This document shows, piece by piece, positions 32,074 through 44,032 of a stretch of DNA of 64,000 bases. Below the pieces are notes generated by a model that saw nothing but the letters and a program-made list of their open reading frames with translations, did not search any database and was not told the origin of the DNA. Position numbers and translations under genes: made by a program. The stretch comes from Ambrosia x helenae (lineage: Eukaryota; Streptophyta; Magnoliopsida; Asterales; Asteraceae), in NCBI GenBank assembly GCA_030844895.1, contig CM061233.1, positions 60,413,468 to 60,477,467 of the forward strand, read 5' to 3'. Every line of letters starts with the position of its first letter. Within the stretch, counting starts at the first letter, position 1.

Positions 32074-34346
32074 TGTGACAATCGTCACCCTCGTCTTTTA
32101 TCTGTTGTCAAAACTAGTCCCTATATAAAAAAAACGTGAGTTCTTTTATAGTTATATTTTTTTTTCTTTCTTTAACTAGAAGTGTTTACATTTAAAATAC
32201 GTAATCTAGTCGTAATCTAATAATGATGCGTCATTTATAGAGATTGTTCATTTCAAATTTTGAGCATTTAAATTTCATAAAGATTTGAAAAGTTTTGAAA
32301 ACTTTTATGTTAAGTTTAGATAACTTGGTTAAGTTAGTTAGTTTTTATAAAGGAAAGATAACTAAATACAATATAACTAACTAGGTTAAAACCTGAGGGA
32401 CCAATTCTGCCAAGGACCAAAAGATTAAAAAAAAAACAAAATCTGATTCCTCCTTATTTTCGGTTTTCCGGCGGGTATAATTCCGGCCACCGGAATCCAT
32501 CTCCGGCGAACTTAAAGTCCAAGATTTAAACACTTTTAATTCGTTTTATTAAATGCCATACGTTTCTTCACTCTTTACCTTCGAATTTCCATCATTAAAC
32601 CAAGTTTTAACGCGTTGATTATGAGTTTTAATTCGAGCATTCATAGTAAAACGACCGGAAAATTGTAACGCAAACTAACTCCTTTAAAACCGAACATCAA
32701 TATAAAACATTTATACCATTTCACTTCTGCACCTATACACGATTCAAATCCACTAAAAAAACGTATCATATCGTGTCCAGAAGATCTCCAAATCGGGTTT
32801 CTTTGTTCTGACTTTGCGTTCACTAAAGGGTCCTATATCGAACTTGTAAGTATAAAATTCTTATGCCGTTTGGTTCCTTATCTAATCACGATCAAAAAGC
32901 CCCTTATAACAGATGTATAATCGTATCTGTGTTGGGTTTATTAGATTTGGTATAGGGTTAGGCTTTTTGAGCTAGTAATTGGGGAAGAAGATCAATTTCA
33001 TTTATTGTTTATATATTATTACATTTCAATTGAGTTAACAAATGTTGTACTTGGTCTAGTGGATTTGAATAAGTTTATAAAAATTATGAGAAAATTATTT
33101 TCATTAAATTACATAAGAAAGCATCCAATTTCTATAAAAATAGCATTTTTGGGTCATGTCTTGTATTATTAACATTATTTATGTTTAATTAGACATAATT
33201 AAACATTTATTTTTTTACACTATTTAAACATCTATTTTATAAATATTTTTCTTATAAAATAGAAATGTTTTATGTTTGAAAATCTAAATTACCATTTGTT
33301 GGATCATTGTGAAACTCATAATTATTTAGTTATACATTTATGATTATTATATATATTTACAATAATTAGTTAAAGTAATTTACTAAATTATTTTGTATTA
33401 ATTATTTACACACATGTTGACCTAAATACTCAATTGGTAATAATTATATTACCTAAATCCTAATTAGAAACTTTAGTATACTATTTTTAATATACAACTT
33501 CTATAATAATTCGATTTATCATAAAAAAAATTCTAATTCTCCAAATCGACTTAGCAAACCCTAATGCCTTAGACCTTAGATACTTTAGACTCTTAGACAT
33601 TTCCTTATTAAGTATTCTATTACGTTATAGGTTGAATTCCTCGGAATTCCCGTTACTTAGCTCACGACCGCTTAAGTGGATTTTGATCGCTTTCGCAAAC
33701 GGTGAGTATATCTTTCCCCTTTTTCATGTTTTACTCTTTTGGGGCTATTCATGTACACTATGACTAAATGTTATTCTTTCACTAAATGCAATTCTCATGT
33801 GTGTTTGCGTTATGTTAATTTGTGTGTCTATGACTTGTCAAAATCATTAACCTTTGAGGGTCTGGCATTTCAATGAATAGTACTATGGTATATACCCTTG
33901 TGACTCTGTTGAGAGTCCTTGTCATTGCTATGTATTTTATTACTACTAGCGCATACTATATATATATCCTTTCATTACATAGGGTTGATTTGAACGGATA
34001 TTACTCATTACATAATTGCAAATGGTACCAGCACATGAATTGCTAAACACTTTTCCTACTATATTTATTCAAACAGGGTATGCTCACCAATACATTTTGT
34101 ATTGACCAAATCATTTTCGTACATGTTTCAGGTTCTTATGAGATTACTTCCAAGCGTTTGGAACTTAGACTTAGATTGAGATTACTGTATCTTAGTTTAG
34201 ATTGCTAGTCGTAATTGTTGTATTTCTTTCAATGTAATAAATTATTAAATTCAATGTATTCAAATTTACATTTCTAGACCATGAGCTATTGAACAATCGT
34301 CACTACTTGACACCTCGTTGTTTCCGCCATCGGTTGGGGTGTTACA
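32074..34346 (+). repeat. LTR-A, 5' copy (with internal deletion)
   Basis: 2,273 bp, TGTGACAATCGTCACC...GTGTTACA. Compared with the 3' copy it lacks about 449 bp at position 33067, which removes the tRNA-like cassette. A candidate intron has donor GGTGAGTATATC at 33702 and acceptor TTTCAG at 34131. The palindromes GTGAC-AATC-GTCAC at the start and GTCAC-TAC-GTGAC near the end are intact. Confidence 0.9.
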
Positions 34347-34361
34347 AATTGGTATCAGAGC
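34347..34361 (+). promoter_or_regulatory. primer-binding site of element A
   Basis: AATTGGTATCAGAGCC directly follows the LTR end, complementary to initiator tRNA-Met. Element B has the same site at 43323-43337. Confidence 0.85.
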
Positions 34362-34364
34362 CAT

Positions 34365-34414
34365 GGTTATAGGGAATTAGGTTATTAGAATGCCTTTTAG
34401 CCTAGTCTATAACT
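34365..34414 (+). other. primer-site-proximal stem-loop, element A
   Basis: GGTTATAG (34365-34372) pairs with CTATAACT (34407-34414), eight pairs with one G-U; a TAGG/CCTA stem can form inside. Element B has the matching structure with a G-C at the variable pair. Confidence 0.6.
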
Positions 34415-34560
34415 AAGCTTACTTTCACGAGTCCTCTCGTGTATATTTCTCTTTATCCTTATATTTTCTTTCTAGATATTTTTTCTATGATTTTTTTTCG
34501 TTATTCTTTCGGTGTTTTGTTTAAGAGAAAAAGACACTCGTATTTCACAAACGAAATGAT

Positions 34561-34808
34561 ATCACCAAGTTAGGAGTGACATCCATACCTTGGTGATTAG
34601 TTTCACTCCTCTATACTTTATTTACCTTAGGAATATGTCTTTGAGATAGGAGTAACATCCACACCTCAAAGAGTATTTCCTTCAAAAAGGAACTTAACCA
34701 CTAAGCTGGGAGTGATATCCTTAACTTAGTGATTGGTTTCATTCCACAATAATTTTCAATTTTGAAATAACATCTTTGAGTTAGGAGTGAATTCCACATC
34801 TCAGGGAT
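34561..34808 (+). ncRNA. four-hairpin RNA array in the leader of element A
   Basis: Four stem-loops at 34561-34597, 34638-34672, 34699-34731 and 34772-34808. Arms: ATCACCAAG/CTTGGTGAT, TCTTTGAG/CTCAAAGA, CACTAAG/CTTAGTG and ATCTTTGAG/CTCAGGGAT (two G-U pairs). Every loop is exactly 19 nt with consensus TTAGGAGTGACATCCAYAC, inside which GGA and TCC can also pair. Stems change but stay paired while loops stay constant, as selection on RNA structure would produce. The role is unknown; packaging, dimerisation or protein binding are possible. Confidence 0.7.
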
Positions 34809-37800
34809 CTATTTCTACATCTCGTTTTTAAATCTCGCTAAAGTTTTGAAATTCACTAATATCCTCATTTACTCAATACTAATTTACCAATATAGCTATA
34901 CCCAGTCTCCTAAGCCTATTTGCCATATTAGAACACACTTTATATACACGTTGTGCCTTGAAACAAGTGGCCCGCTATGAGTCCAAAGGGATGCCTTAAC
35001 GATCCTTACAAACAAACGATCTTTCAATGTATAAATTTCGTAAAAGTTTGACAATTAAAGGGTTTCACGTTTACCCAGTCCTAACGGGTAATACGTAGAT
35101 TTTCTCAACATTTCATAACAATTAAAAGTTTTCGACTTTTCAACCCACAAGTTTAAAAAAAAATGTTTTAATACAGAAAATTTTATTTTCCGAAAATTCG
35201 TCAAGGCATCTGGGATCATTCACAACCTTCACGCCATTCTAAATCTTTGTCTTTTAAAACACATTAGATCTACACATACTTCATGAAATGATTTCATCTT
35301 GCATTTTATAAACTTGTACTGCACATTTTACAAGTCAAATGTAAATCTGCTTGTTTTCATATAACGTATCCAATATATGTTTTCAGGAGAAATTTGCAAC
35401 TAATAATAAGCCTTATAACATTTTTCAGACTCGACTTCTCGTAAACACATGAAAATGTGTACCTGCGAAATCTTTTCAAGTGAACCTGTTTTGAACCTAA
35501 AACATTCTTCGATTACTAAAAAGTTATCTTTTTTCACTCGCACTCTTTCAGTCGCAAAACTTTTGGTCTAACAAAATATTGGACATACCCTCTTATCAGA
35601 AGGTTGCTAAATGTCTTTTATAGTATAACGTATATATGTAAAATTACTAAATTCTAACTCGCATGCCAATAGGCTATACACCTGTTCCGTGCACCCTCAT
35701 TTGCTGTAAATTCTATTTCATTATTTTATTCTTGCACCATTTTTATTCATAGTTATTTCTAACACGTTATTTGTGATTATTTTCACACTGCTTATTTGCA
35801 AGAGTTCAACTCGTTTACTTTCATTTTGTGCAAATTGTGCTATTTACTCGATCTACATTATACTATTCTTTCAATCGAAATTTATGCTATACTTATATAC
35901 TTACATGAACACATATTTGGTATGCATATTTTTTTTCCTGTTTTGAGCAAAACCCTGTTATACTTACATTATTTTGATCATCATCATGGCCAATGAACAT
36001 ACTAGTTGATAACTCGTATGAGATCTAAGCCAGTGACCACGTACGACTCGGGTTAGAATATTCCAACCCGAGGGAACGGTGATTTTCTCGGAGTTTATCA
36101 ATCTGGGTGTTTAGAGCCCAACGATGTGAACAAAAATTTACCGGTTGAAGGTGAACCCGAAAGGGAAGAACCTCTGACCATGTCTATTACTTACATGCTA
36201 CTCTCATTACGGTTAAAGGGTAAACCCGAAAGGGAAGGACCTCCAACCATGTCATTGTTTCATTGCAGTATCGATTACTTAGCATATCCTGATTGCATGC
36301 ATTATTTCTAGTATTACTTAGGATAGGGTTATGGAAAAGCATAACACCCTAGTGTAAGGTAAATCGATGATTACGGTCCGGAACGCAATCATGGGTTTAC
36401 AGGTTCATAAGGGTGGTGTGTAATTCTATTTAGGCTATTGGTAGACAATCAGTACGAGTCCAAAGTATCGGGAGTGTTGTGGGTTAGCTGCGGTACACCC
36501 TATATATAAACATAAACGATACAGCGGGAGCGGACTAGGAGTCTAACCAAGAACCTACCCATTACTATCTCTTCATTAGATCGGTGACTAATAGCTAGCA
36601 TTTTTTATAAGAACATTTTACATAAGTTTTAAGTAGTTTTGTTGGAGCCTTTCTTGTTGACCACTGATCGCGTGTCAAGTGCTAATCAAAAACTATGTTA
36701 AAAACAACTCCTTAGCTACAAGGACTGCAGCATAGGGAGTAGGGTGGTCGAACCAAGAGGAGTATGTGGTTAGTGTTAATAGCAATTTTTAATTATACTA
36801 ATAGAAAAACTAATAAACTTATGAAGATTAAACTAAGGTGCTGCTTTGCTTGCAAGAAAAGATTGTTTTAGTGATTTGAATAAAAACAATGATAATAAAG
36901 AAGTAACTCCCTCTAAACTTTAGGTTCTAGGTTTCACACAGTTTTTAGTTTATAGATTGGGAACCACATAGACATAGTTCTGGAAATTAGTTAATTAACT
37001 GGTAGCACAAGTTCTTGTCATCAAACCCTATTATCTACCCAATTGTAAGCGTCAAGTCAACCCTCTTTTTGTCACCCAACCCGCTATCAAGTTTTGTCAT
37101 CAACCAAACAAGTTGTAAAGAAGGGACTCAAAACACAAATCAATTGTTTGCTTAACTAATGCATCAATAATGTTTTAATTGTTTGTCATCACAAACAAAA
37201 CATAATCCAATACTGAAAATAAATAGAAAAAATGCAAAACCTAATTGAACCATTCATCTAGAGAAAGTCACAAAAGATTTAGCATAGCATCTTGATCATT
37301 GAAGCTGCTTCCTCTTTATTTCTTCTTCGTGTGATCTATCCTCTGTTGTGCGATCTCTCTTCGTTTATCTCCACCTCCCGTCGAAAAATAGAACCCCGTT
37401 AAAATATAATGATTGCCTCTTTATAAGTTATAATGCTAACTTCATCTCTTCACGTATTGGGCCTTGGGCCAATTATTTCATTTTTTTTTTCTTTTTATTA
37501 TTATTATTAGTATAATCTTTCAGCTCGGGTGTTCTTCGCTCGACCAAAATTTCTCGTCTACGCCCCAACGTTCATGAACACCTGTTCTTAAGCGTTCGTG
37601 TCTCGATTAAAATTCTTTTGTTTTGAGCTCATTATCCACGAACACCTACAAACACATGTGCGCTAATAAATAACTAAGGTCGACTAAAATTACACAATAA
37701 AAGACTAAAATAAATACAAAACTAACATATTAACGAGGTGTTTTCACCAACACATCAACCACCTCTTCAGAAACCCTTAAACTTTGTATACTCTTACACT

Positions 37801-38142
37801 CTGTGTTAGTCGAAATCCTGTTGCCTGTCTTTAATAAAGTTCGGGCAGAAACCTTTCTAAAGTAGGGGAGACTACCTTCATCAGTGTCTTTTCCTCACCA
37901 GTTACACATTTCCAAAGCCTTTCTCATTTAAGCTCTCAAACTTTCTAACTTTGGGGCAACTGTCAAATATTTTGAAACTTTTACTTGGGATATTAGATAA
38001 CTATTTTAAATTTCGGTCAATTCATAACTGATATATATATATGTATTGTTAAACTACTTGGCTTTTACAATGCCTTTTGTTTCATAGTAACCTCCACTTG
38101 AAAGAAAATTTCGAGACGAAATTTTCTAAAAGTAGGGGAGAC
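34809..38142 (+). other. element A internal region without genes
   Basis: No credible coding frame on either strand. It holds a 45-bp unit repeated at about 36137-36182 and 36208-36253 (shared core AACCCGAAAGGGAAG), a block at 36318-36510 that matches element B's tail, and a 36640-37750 stretch of unrelated-looking AT-rich DNA that may be a further insertion. It ends with the polypurine tract AAAAGTAGGGGAGAC before 38143. Confidence 0.7.
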
Positions 38143-40365
38143 TGTGACAATCGTCACCCTCGTCTTTTATCTGTTGTCAAAACTAGTCCCTATATAAAAA
38201 AACGTGAGTTCTTTTATAGTTATATTTTTTTCTTTCTTTAACTAGAAGTGTTTACATTTAAAATATGTAATCTAGTCGTAATCTAATAATGATGCGTCAT
38301 TTATAGAGATTGTTCATTTCAAATTTTGAGCATTTAAATTTCATAAAGATTTGAAAAGTTTTAAAAACTTTTATGTTAAGTTTAGATAACTTGGTTAAGT
38401 TAGTTAGTTTTTATAAAGGAAAGATAACTACATACAATATAACTAACTAGGTTAAAACCTGAGGGACCAATTCTGCCAAGTACCAAAAGATTTAAAAAAA
38501 AACAAAATCCGATTCCTCCTTATTTTCGTTTTCCGGCGGGTATAATTCCGGCCACCGGAATCCATCTCCGGCGAACTTAAAGTCCAAGATTTAAACACTT
38601 TTAATTCGTTTTATTAAATGCCATACGTTTCTTCACTCTTTACCTTCGAATTTCCATCATTAAACCAAGTTTTAACGCATTGATTATGAGTTTTAATTCG
38701 AGCATTCATAGTAAAACGACCGGAAAATTGTAACGCAAACTAACTCCTTTAAAACCGAACATCAATATAAAACATTTATACCATTTCACTTCTGCACCTA
38801 TACACGATTCAAATCCACTAAAAAACGTATCATATCATGTCCAGAAGATCTCAAAATCGGGTTTCTTTGTTCTGACTTTGCGTTCACTAAAGGGGTCCTA
38901 TATCGAACTTGTAAGTATAAAATTCTTATGCCGTTTGGTTCCTTATTTAATCACGATCAAAAAGCCCCTTATAACAGATGTATAATCGTATCTGTGTTGG
39001 GTTTATTAGATTTGGTATAGGGTTAGGCTTTTTGAGTTAGTAATTGAGGAAGAAGATCAATTTCATTTATTGTTTATATATTATTACATTTCAATTGAGT
39101 TAACAAATGTTGTACTTGGTCTAGTGGTTTGGGTGTGAGATGACAACAAGAACCACTCGGGTTCGAGTCTGCCATGCCCCATTTCCTTTATTTCTTTTTT
39201 TTTATATCATACTATTTAAATTTCCTTATTTATATAAATTATAAACACCAAATAATTCATAATAAATTCATTTTTGCTCCAAATATTATGAAAATTTAGG
39301 TGTAGCTTATTGACACTATAAAGAAAATTACCACGCTTTCATTTTCTGGAAAAGGTCCTATTTTCATATTTTTATTGAATTTATTTGTTTTAATCATATT
39401 TTATTGATTAAAAATTTATTTTTAATGGTTTTTATCCCAAACTTTTTGGGAAATTATTTCTAATCATTATGAACTGAAATAAAAATATTTGGTTTAGAAA
39501 ACACTTATTTTTATTAATTTTTCTATTTTTAATCAATTAAACATGATTTAATCTCATTAAAGTAGTTTTATATATAAATAAGTTTATAAAAATTATGAGA
39601 AAATTATTTTCATTAAATTACATAAGAAAGCATCCAATATCTATAAAAATAGCATTTTTGGGTCATGTCTTGTATTATTAACATTATTTATGTTTAATTA
39701 GACATAATTAAACATTTATTTATTTACACTATTTAAACATCTATTTTATAAATATTTTTCTTATAAAATAGAAATGTTTTATGTTTGAAAATCTAAATTA
39801 CCATTTGTTGGATCATTGTGAAACTCATAATTATTTAGTTATACATTTATGATTATTGTATTTATTTACAATAATTAGTTAAAGTAATTTAAATTATTTT
39901 GTATTAATTATTTACACATATGTTGACCTAAATACTCAATTGGTAATAATTATATTACCTAAATCCTAATTACAAACTTTAGTATACTATTTTTAATATA
40001 CAACTTCTATAACAATTCGATTTATCATAAAAAACTATAATTCCAGAAATCGACTTAGCAAAACCTAATGCCTTAGACCTTAGATACTTTAGACTCTTAG
40101 ACATTTCCTTATTAAGTATTCTATTACGTTATAGGTTGAATTCCTCGGAATTCCCGTTACTTAGCTCACGACCGCTTAAGTGGATTTTGATCGCTTTCGC
40201 AAACGGTGAGTATATCTTTCCCCTTTTTCATGTTTTACTCTTTTGGGGCTATTCATGTACACTATGACTAAAGATTATTCTTTCACTGAATGCAATTCTC
40301 ATGTGTGTTTGCGTTATGTTAATTTGTGTGTCTATGACTTGTCAAAATCATTAACCTTTGAGGGT
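38143..40365 (+). repeat. LTR-A, 3' copy, left piece
   Basis: Starts TGTGACAATCGTCACC. It is collinear with LTR-A but retains the 449-bp segment with the tRNA-like cassette (39110-39182). It breaks off at 40362-40365 (GGGT) where sequence of array B begins. About 225 bp of LTR present in the 5' copy are missing between this piece and the right piece. Confidence 0.88.
39110..39182 (+). other. tRNA-like cassette in LTR-A
   Basis: A-box TGGTCTAGTGG at 39117 and B-box-like GGTTCGAGTCT at 39160, 43 bases apart. The T-arm pairing is weak. It lies at the place in the LTR occupied by similar cassettes in LTR-C and LTR-B, downstream of a GGGGAAGAAG-like motif. Confidence 0.5.
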
Positions 40366-40702
40366 TAGCTGTGGTACACCCTATATATAAACACTAATGA
40401 TGCATTGAAAGTGAGACTGGAAGTCGGACCAGGAACAAACCCTACTTGCTTGGTAGTTCATTTGGTCTTTTTATAGTCAATCAACTCAGACATTCATTTT
40501 AGGATTCTTAAAACTTGAAGCTTAGTGTTTTACTAGATCCTTATTCTCCTTATTATTTGAGACGAACCTAATCCTTAACTCACAAACCTCTTATCCAAAT
40601 CAATCAAATTTTCCAAACCACGTTATCTTAATTTCTACCCAAACATCCATAACCTTATGTTTCTATTAACTTCGGGACGAAGTTTCTAAAAGTAGGGGAT
40701 GC

Positions 40703-40777
40703 TGTGACATCCGTCACTTTTCATTTTATTTTTGTCCGATTTTAGTCCCTTTCATTTATTAATTCTTTTCTTTTATA

Positions 40778-40817
<40 letters not shown>

Positions 40818-43322
40818 TATACATATAAATTTTTATATAAATCCTATACTTGTTCTAAAAACTCAAAACAATAACAAACCCAACACCTCTAGCCCACTTT
40901 GCTTTTTTTTTTTTTTAAAAAAAAAGTTTCGGAGCCCACAAACCGGCCCAGGACCCACAAATCTGGCCCAACACCCAAACACCCTCTTTCCTTCCCCTTG
41001 CCTCGTCCCTGTTACCCGAATTCCCAACCAGACCCGACCCGTGAAGCAGCCACAACCCGACTCGTTTTCCACAATGATTGGTCTTGTTTTTGGTAACATC
41101 TTAACCCTCTTTGACCGACTAACGTACCCCCATAATTATAATCTGTGATATATACCAAAATCTTACCAATTTCGCATCATTACCATTAAGGCCGAGTCAA
41201 ACTTACCAAATCCATCAATCCGAGCTCTCCCTATAAATTGAACCCACCAAATCATTCTACACTCGCCAATCTCTCAAACCTCACCTTCAATTTCTGTTAA
41301 CAACATCTAGACAAGTATCAATCGTTCGTGTTTGACCATTCGTTTGACCGGACTTTCAAACGCGAGTTCATTCTTGTAAGTTATATTTTCGTGATGGGTT
41401 TTGTTCATCGGATACCCACAAACAATAGCCCCATCATATCAGGGGCTATTGCTTGTTAAATCATTCTATTGTTGATCTAGGGCTCGAAGCCTTCGAATTG
41501 GGGAAGAAACGTTTGTAGACCTTAGCATTTATACATTGTAGAACGAAAGTTATCACCAACTGATCACACAGATCAGTTGGTAACATAGTGTTGCTTAAAA
41601 CGTGAACCGCCCTATGGCAAGGGTTCGAACCCCACAATCAGTTTTCTTTTTTTTTTTTTGTTCATTTAAATCAATTAGCAAAACCAACATAACTAACCCT
41701 TATAACTAATTTAAATCCAGTTTAATTCGTTCTCAGGGTGTGGCGCAGTTGGTGGCCACACTTGTGATAAAACTCGAACCGGCCAGAGGCCCGGGTTCGA
41801 CTCCCATAACCAACAAACAATTTTTTTACCCTTTTTACATATATACTTAATATATTAAATCTTTTAAAATAGTTTTTAAATATTAAAAGTGGTTTATAAA
41901 TTCTACAAAAATTACTGTATGATCTTCTAATGATAAAGTTCATTATACAATTTTTAGTTTTTCAAAAACTAATTTATGTAATATATATTATTAATAATAC
42001 AAGTTTATTCATTAATAATTATAAAATTCAATAAAACTATCTAAACGATTTTATTAAATCCCACAAAAATTATTCTAAACTTGTATAGCCTTAAACATTT
42101 CCGAAATTATTTTTATTTCAGAAAAACCGTTCATTTTATATTTTTAATTAGTTTTTGTTAGTTTTAATCATAATAAATTCATTTTTCAATATTTTTGCAC
42201 CAAAATTTTATATAAATTATTTCTATTTATTTAGAACAGAAATACAATTTTTAAATTCAAAAATTCTTTAATTTTAATATTTTTAGATATTAAAGTTATA
42301 TTTTGACAATTTGAAATAAATAGATTTAATATTCTATTTATAAGAAAATAATTTTATAAAAAAATTATTTTCATACTTAAAACTTTATATTGTGACCGTT
42401 TTTAATTTAATTTTTACAAAAAGACTTTTGTTTATTTATTTATCAAATTTCTCTCATTTATTAAACGTTTAATTTATTAATCAAACGAATACTTATCCCC
42501 AATTCGAAACCCTAGCAATACTTATAGACTAGATAGACTTAGACTTATTTGTTACCTTATACATAGGGTGATACTTGGCAACGTTGGATTACACTTATTC
42601 AATTCCACAAGACTTACCACCTTGCTAAGGTGAGTATTACTTATCCCCTTTTTCGCTTTTACAACTTTTGGGGTGATTCATGCACAAGTATACAAAACTT
42701 TCATACTCATTTACACATACATTTCTTATTCATTTACAATTCATATACGTGTCCTGTTTATCTTTGTGCTTATGTTTGAACATGAACGTAGCTTACATAC
42801 AAAATCGTACATCTAGACATAACTCATGTTATGGTGCTCTTTACATATAGACGTAACTTATGTTACGGTGCTCATTTAGACATAACTTATGTTATGGTGC
42901 TCTTTTAGACTTGACATGTGTTAGGGTGCTCATTATCAATTTCATCTTATCAATTTTACATTTGATCTTTGTCTTGTTTGGTTACCTGCGTGTTTACATA
43001 ATGCATTGGTGATGCTAGACACATGAATTGTACTACTTTTCAAACTTATACTATATGTACAAAGCTAGGTAGTACTCACCAACATCATATGTTGACAAAA
43101 TTTATTTTCGTGCATGTTTCAGGATAAGCTGCTTGACGCTTCACATAGGACTTTGGACTTAGACTAAATAAATCAACTATCTCAATTGTTGTTGTGTATT
43201 TATTTTCACATGTTGTAAAACAATATTCATTAATCAAGTATTTACATTTTAGTACCATGAGCTTTTGAACAATCGTCACTACGTGACACCTCGATGATTC
43301 CGCCATCGGTTGGGGTGTTACA
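40703..43322 (+). repeat. LTR-B, left copy
   Basis: 2,620 bp, TGTGACATCCGTCAC...GTGTTACA. It contains an AAT microsatellite (40781-40816), a run of T/A, two tRNA-like cassettes (41562-41640 and 41734-41815), four short repeats of a TAACTTATGTTAYGGTGCTC-like unit near 42800-42930, and a candidate intron with donor AAGGTGAGT at 42630 and acceptor TTTCAG at 43122. About 1% divergent from the right copy. Confidence 0.92.
41562..41815 (+). other. two tRNA-like cassettes in LTR-B (left copy)
   Basis: Cassette 1: A-box-like CAGATCAGTTGG at 41569, B-box GGTTCGAACCC at 41622. Cassette 2: A-box TGGCGCAGTTGG at 41741, B-box GGTTCGACTCC at 41794, followed by CATAACCA. Both have 53 bases between box starts, as in tRNAs with a long variable arm or an intron. 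They recur in the right copy at about 47265-47343 and 47423-47505. Confidence 0.55.
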
Positions 43323-43340
43323 GATTGGTATCAGAGCCAT

Positions 43341-43387
43341 GGTTATAGGGAACTAGGTTATTAGATAAAATGGCCTAGACTATAACC
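43341..43387 (+). other. primer-site-proximal stem-loop, element B
   Basis: GGTTATAG (43341-43348) pairs perfectly with CTATAACC (43380-43387), with an inner CTAGG/CCTAG stem. Same position and design as in element A. Confidence 0.6.
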
Positions 43388-44032
43388 GAATTTCAACTTT
43401 CATGCATAGTATTTCCTAAATTACCCTACCTCTCATTTCCCTCTACTTTCCTTCCTCTATCTTTTCTTTCTTCTCCATTTCTCCTCATCTTTTCATCCTG
43501 GTGCATAGAGATGGTGTCCTACAAGGAGTGGAAAGTCTACATCATCATGGAACAGGAGCAGTACCTTTCATGAACACACTCTTAGGTATAATGCCTACCC
43601 TTATTTTGCTCCTTCAAAGTTGTTGAGCTTTAATGAGTGTGATAGAACACGTGCAATCTGGAAGGGTGGATGCCTGTACACTGGGTTTTCTGGCATAGGC
43701 AAGCATAGCGCATAAAGCCAATAACGGACCTGTTATGCTTACCTGGGGATTCCTGGAGTGAGTGTCCACTTATAGGCTAAAGCATGTCTTCTTTGATCAC
43801 CATTGGGTTCAATTCCTTTGAAAAGTCAACGTTCTTGTTGGGCTTTACAGCTAGACAAGGGCACTCCAAGCATCTTATGCAAATTTTTCAATAATACTCT
43901 CTCGTTTCATATACAATATTTTGTATTTCATGATTTTCATATACTGCTTACAAGTTCATACTTTCATAATCATCTGTACGGTTATACACTTACATTTTCT
44001 AATCTCATGATTATTCATTAACTGCCTCATAG
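43388..44032 (+). other. element B leader
   Basis: Non-coding sequence between primer site and gag. No hairpin array like that of element A was recognised. Confidence 0.55.

Noticed and set aside
36640..37750. Separate transposon inside element A
   Set aside because: The region looks foreign to the A/B shared sequence, but I could not find matching termini or a duplication.
40863..41099. 78-residue minus-strand ORF, also present at 46566-46802
   Set aside because: It seems conserved only because it lies in both copies of LTR-B; the LTRs are about 99% identical overall and the translation has no domain.
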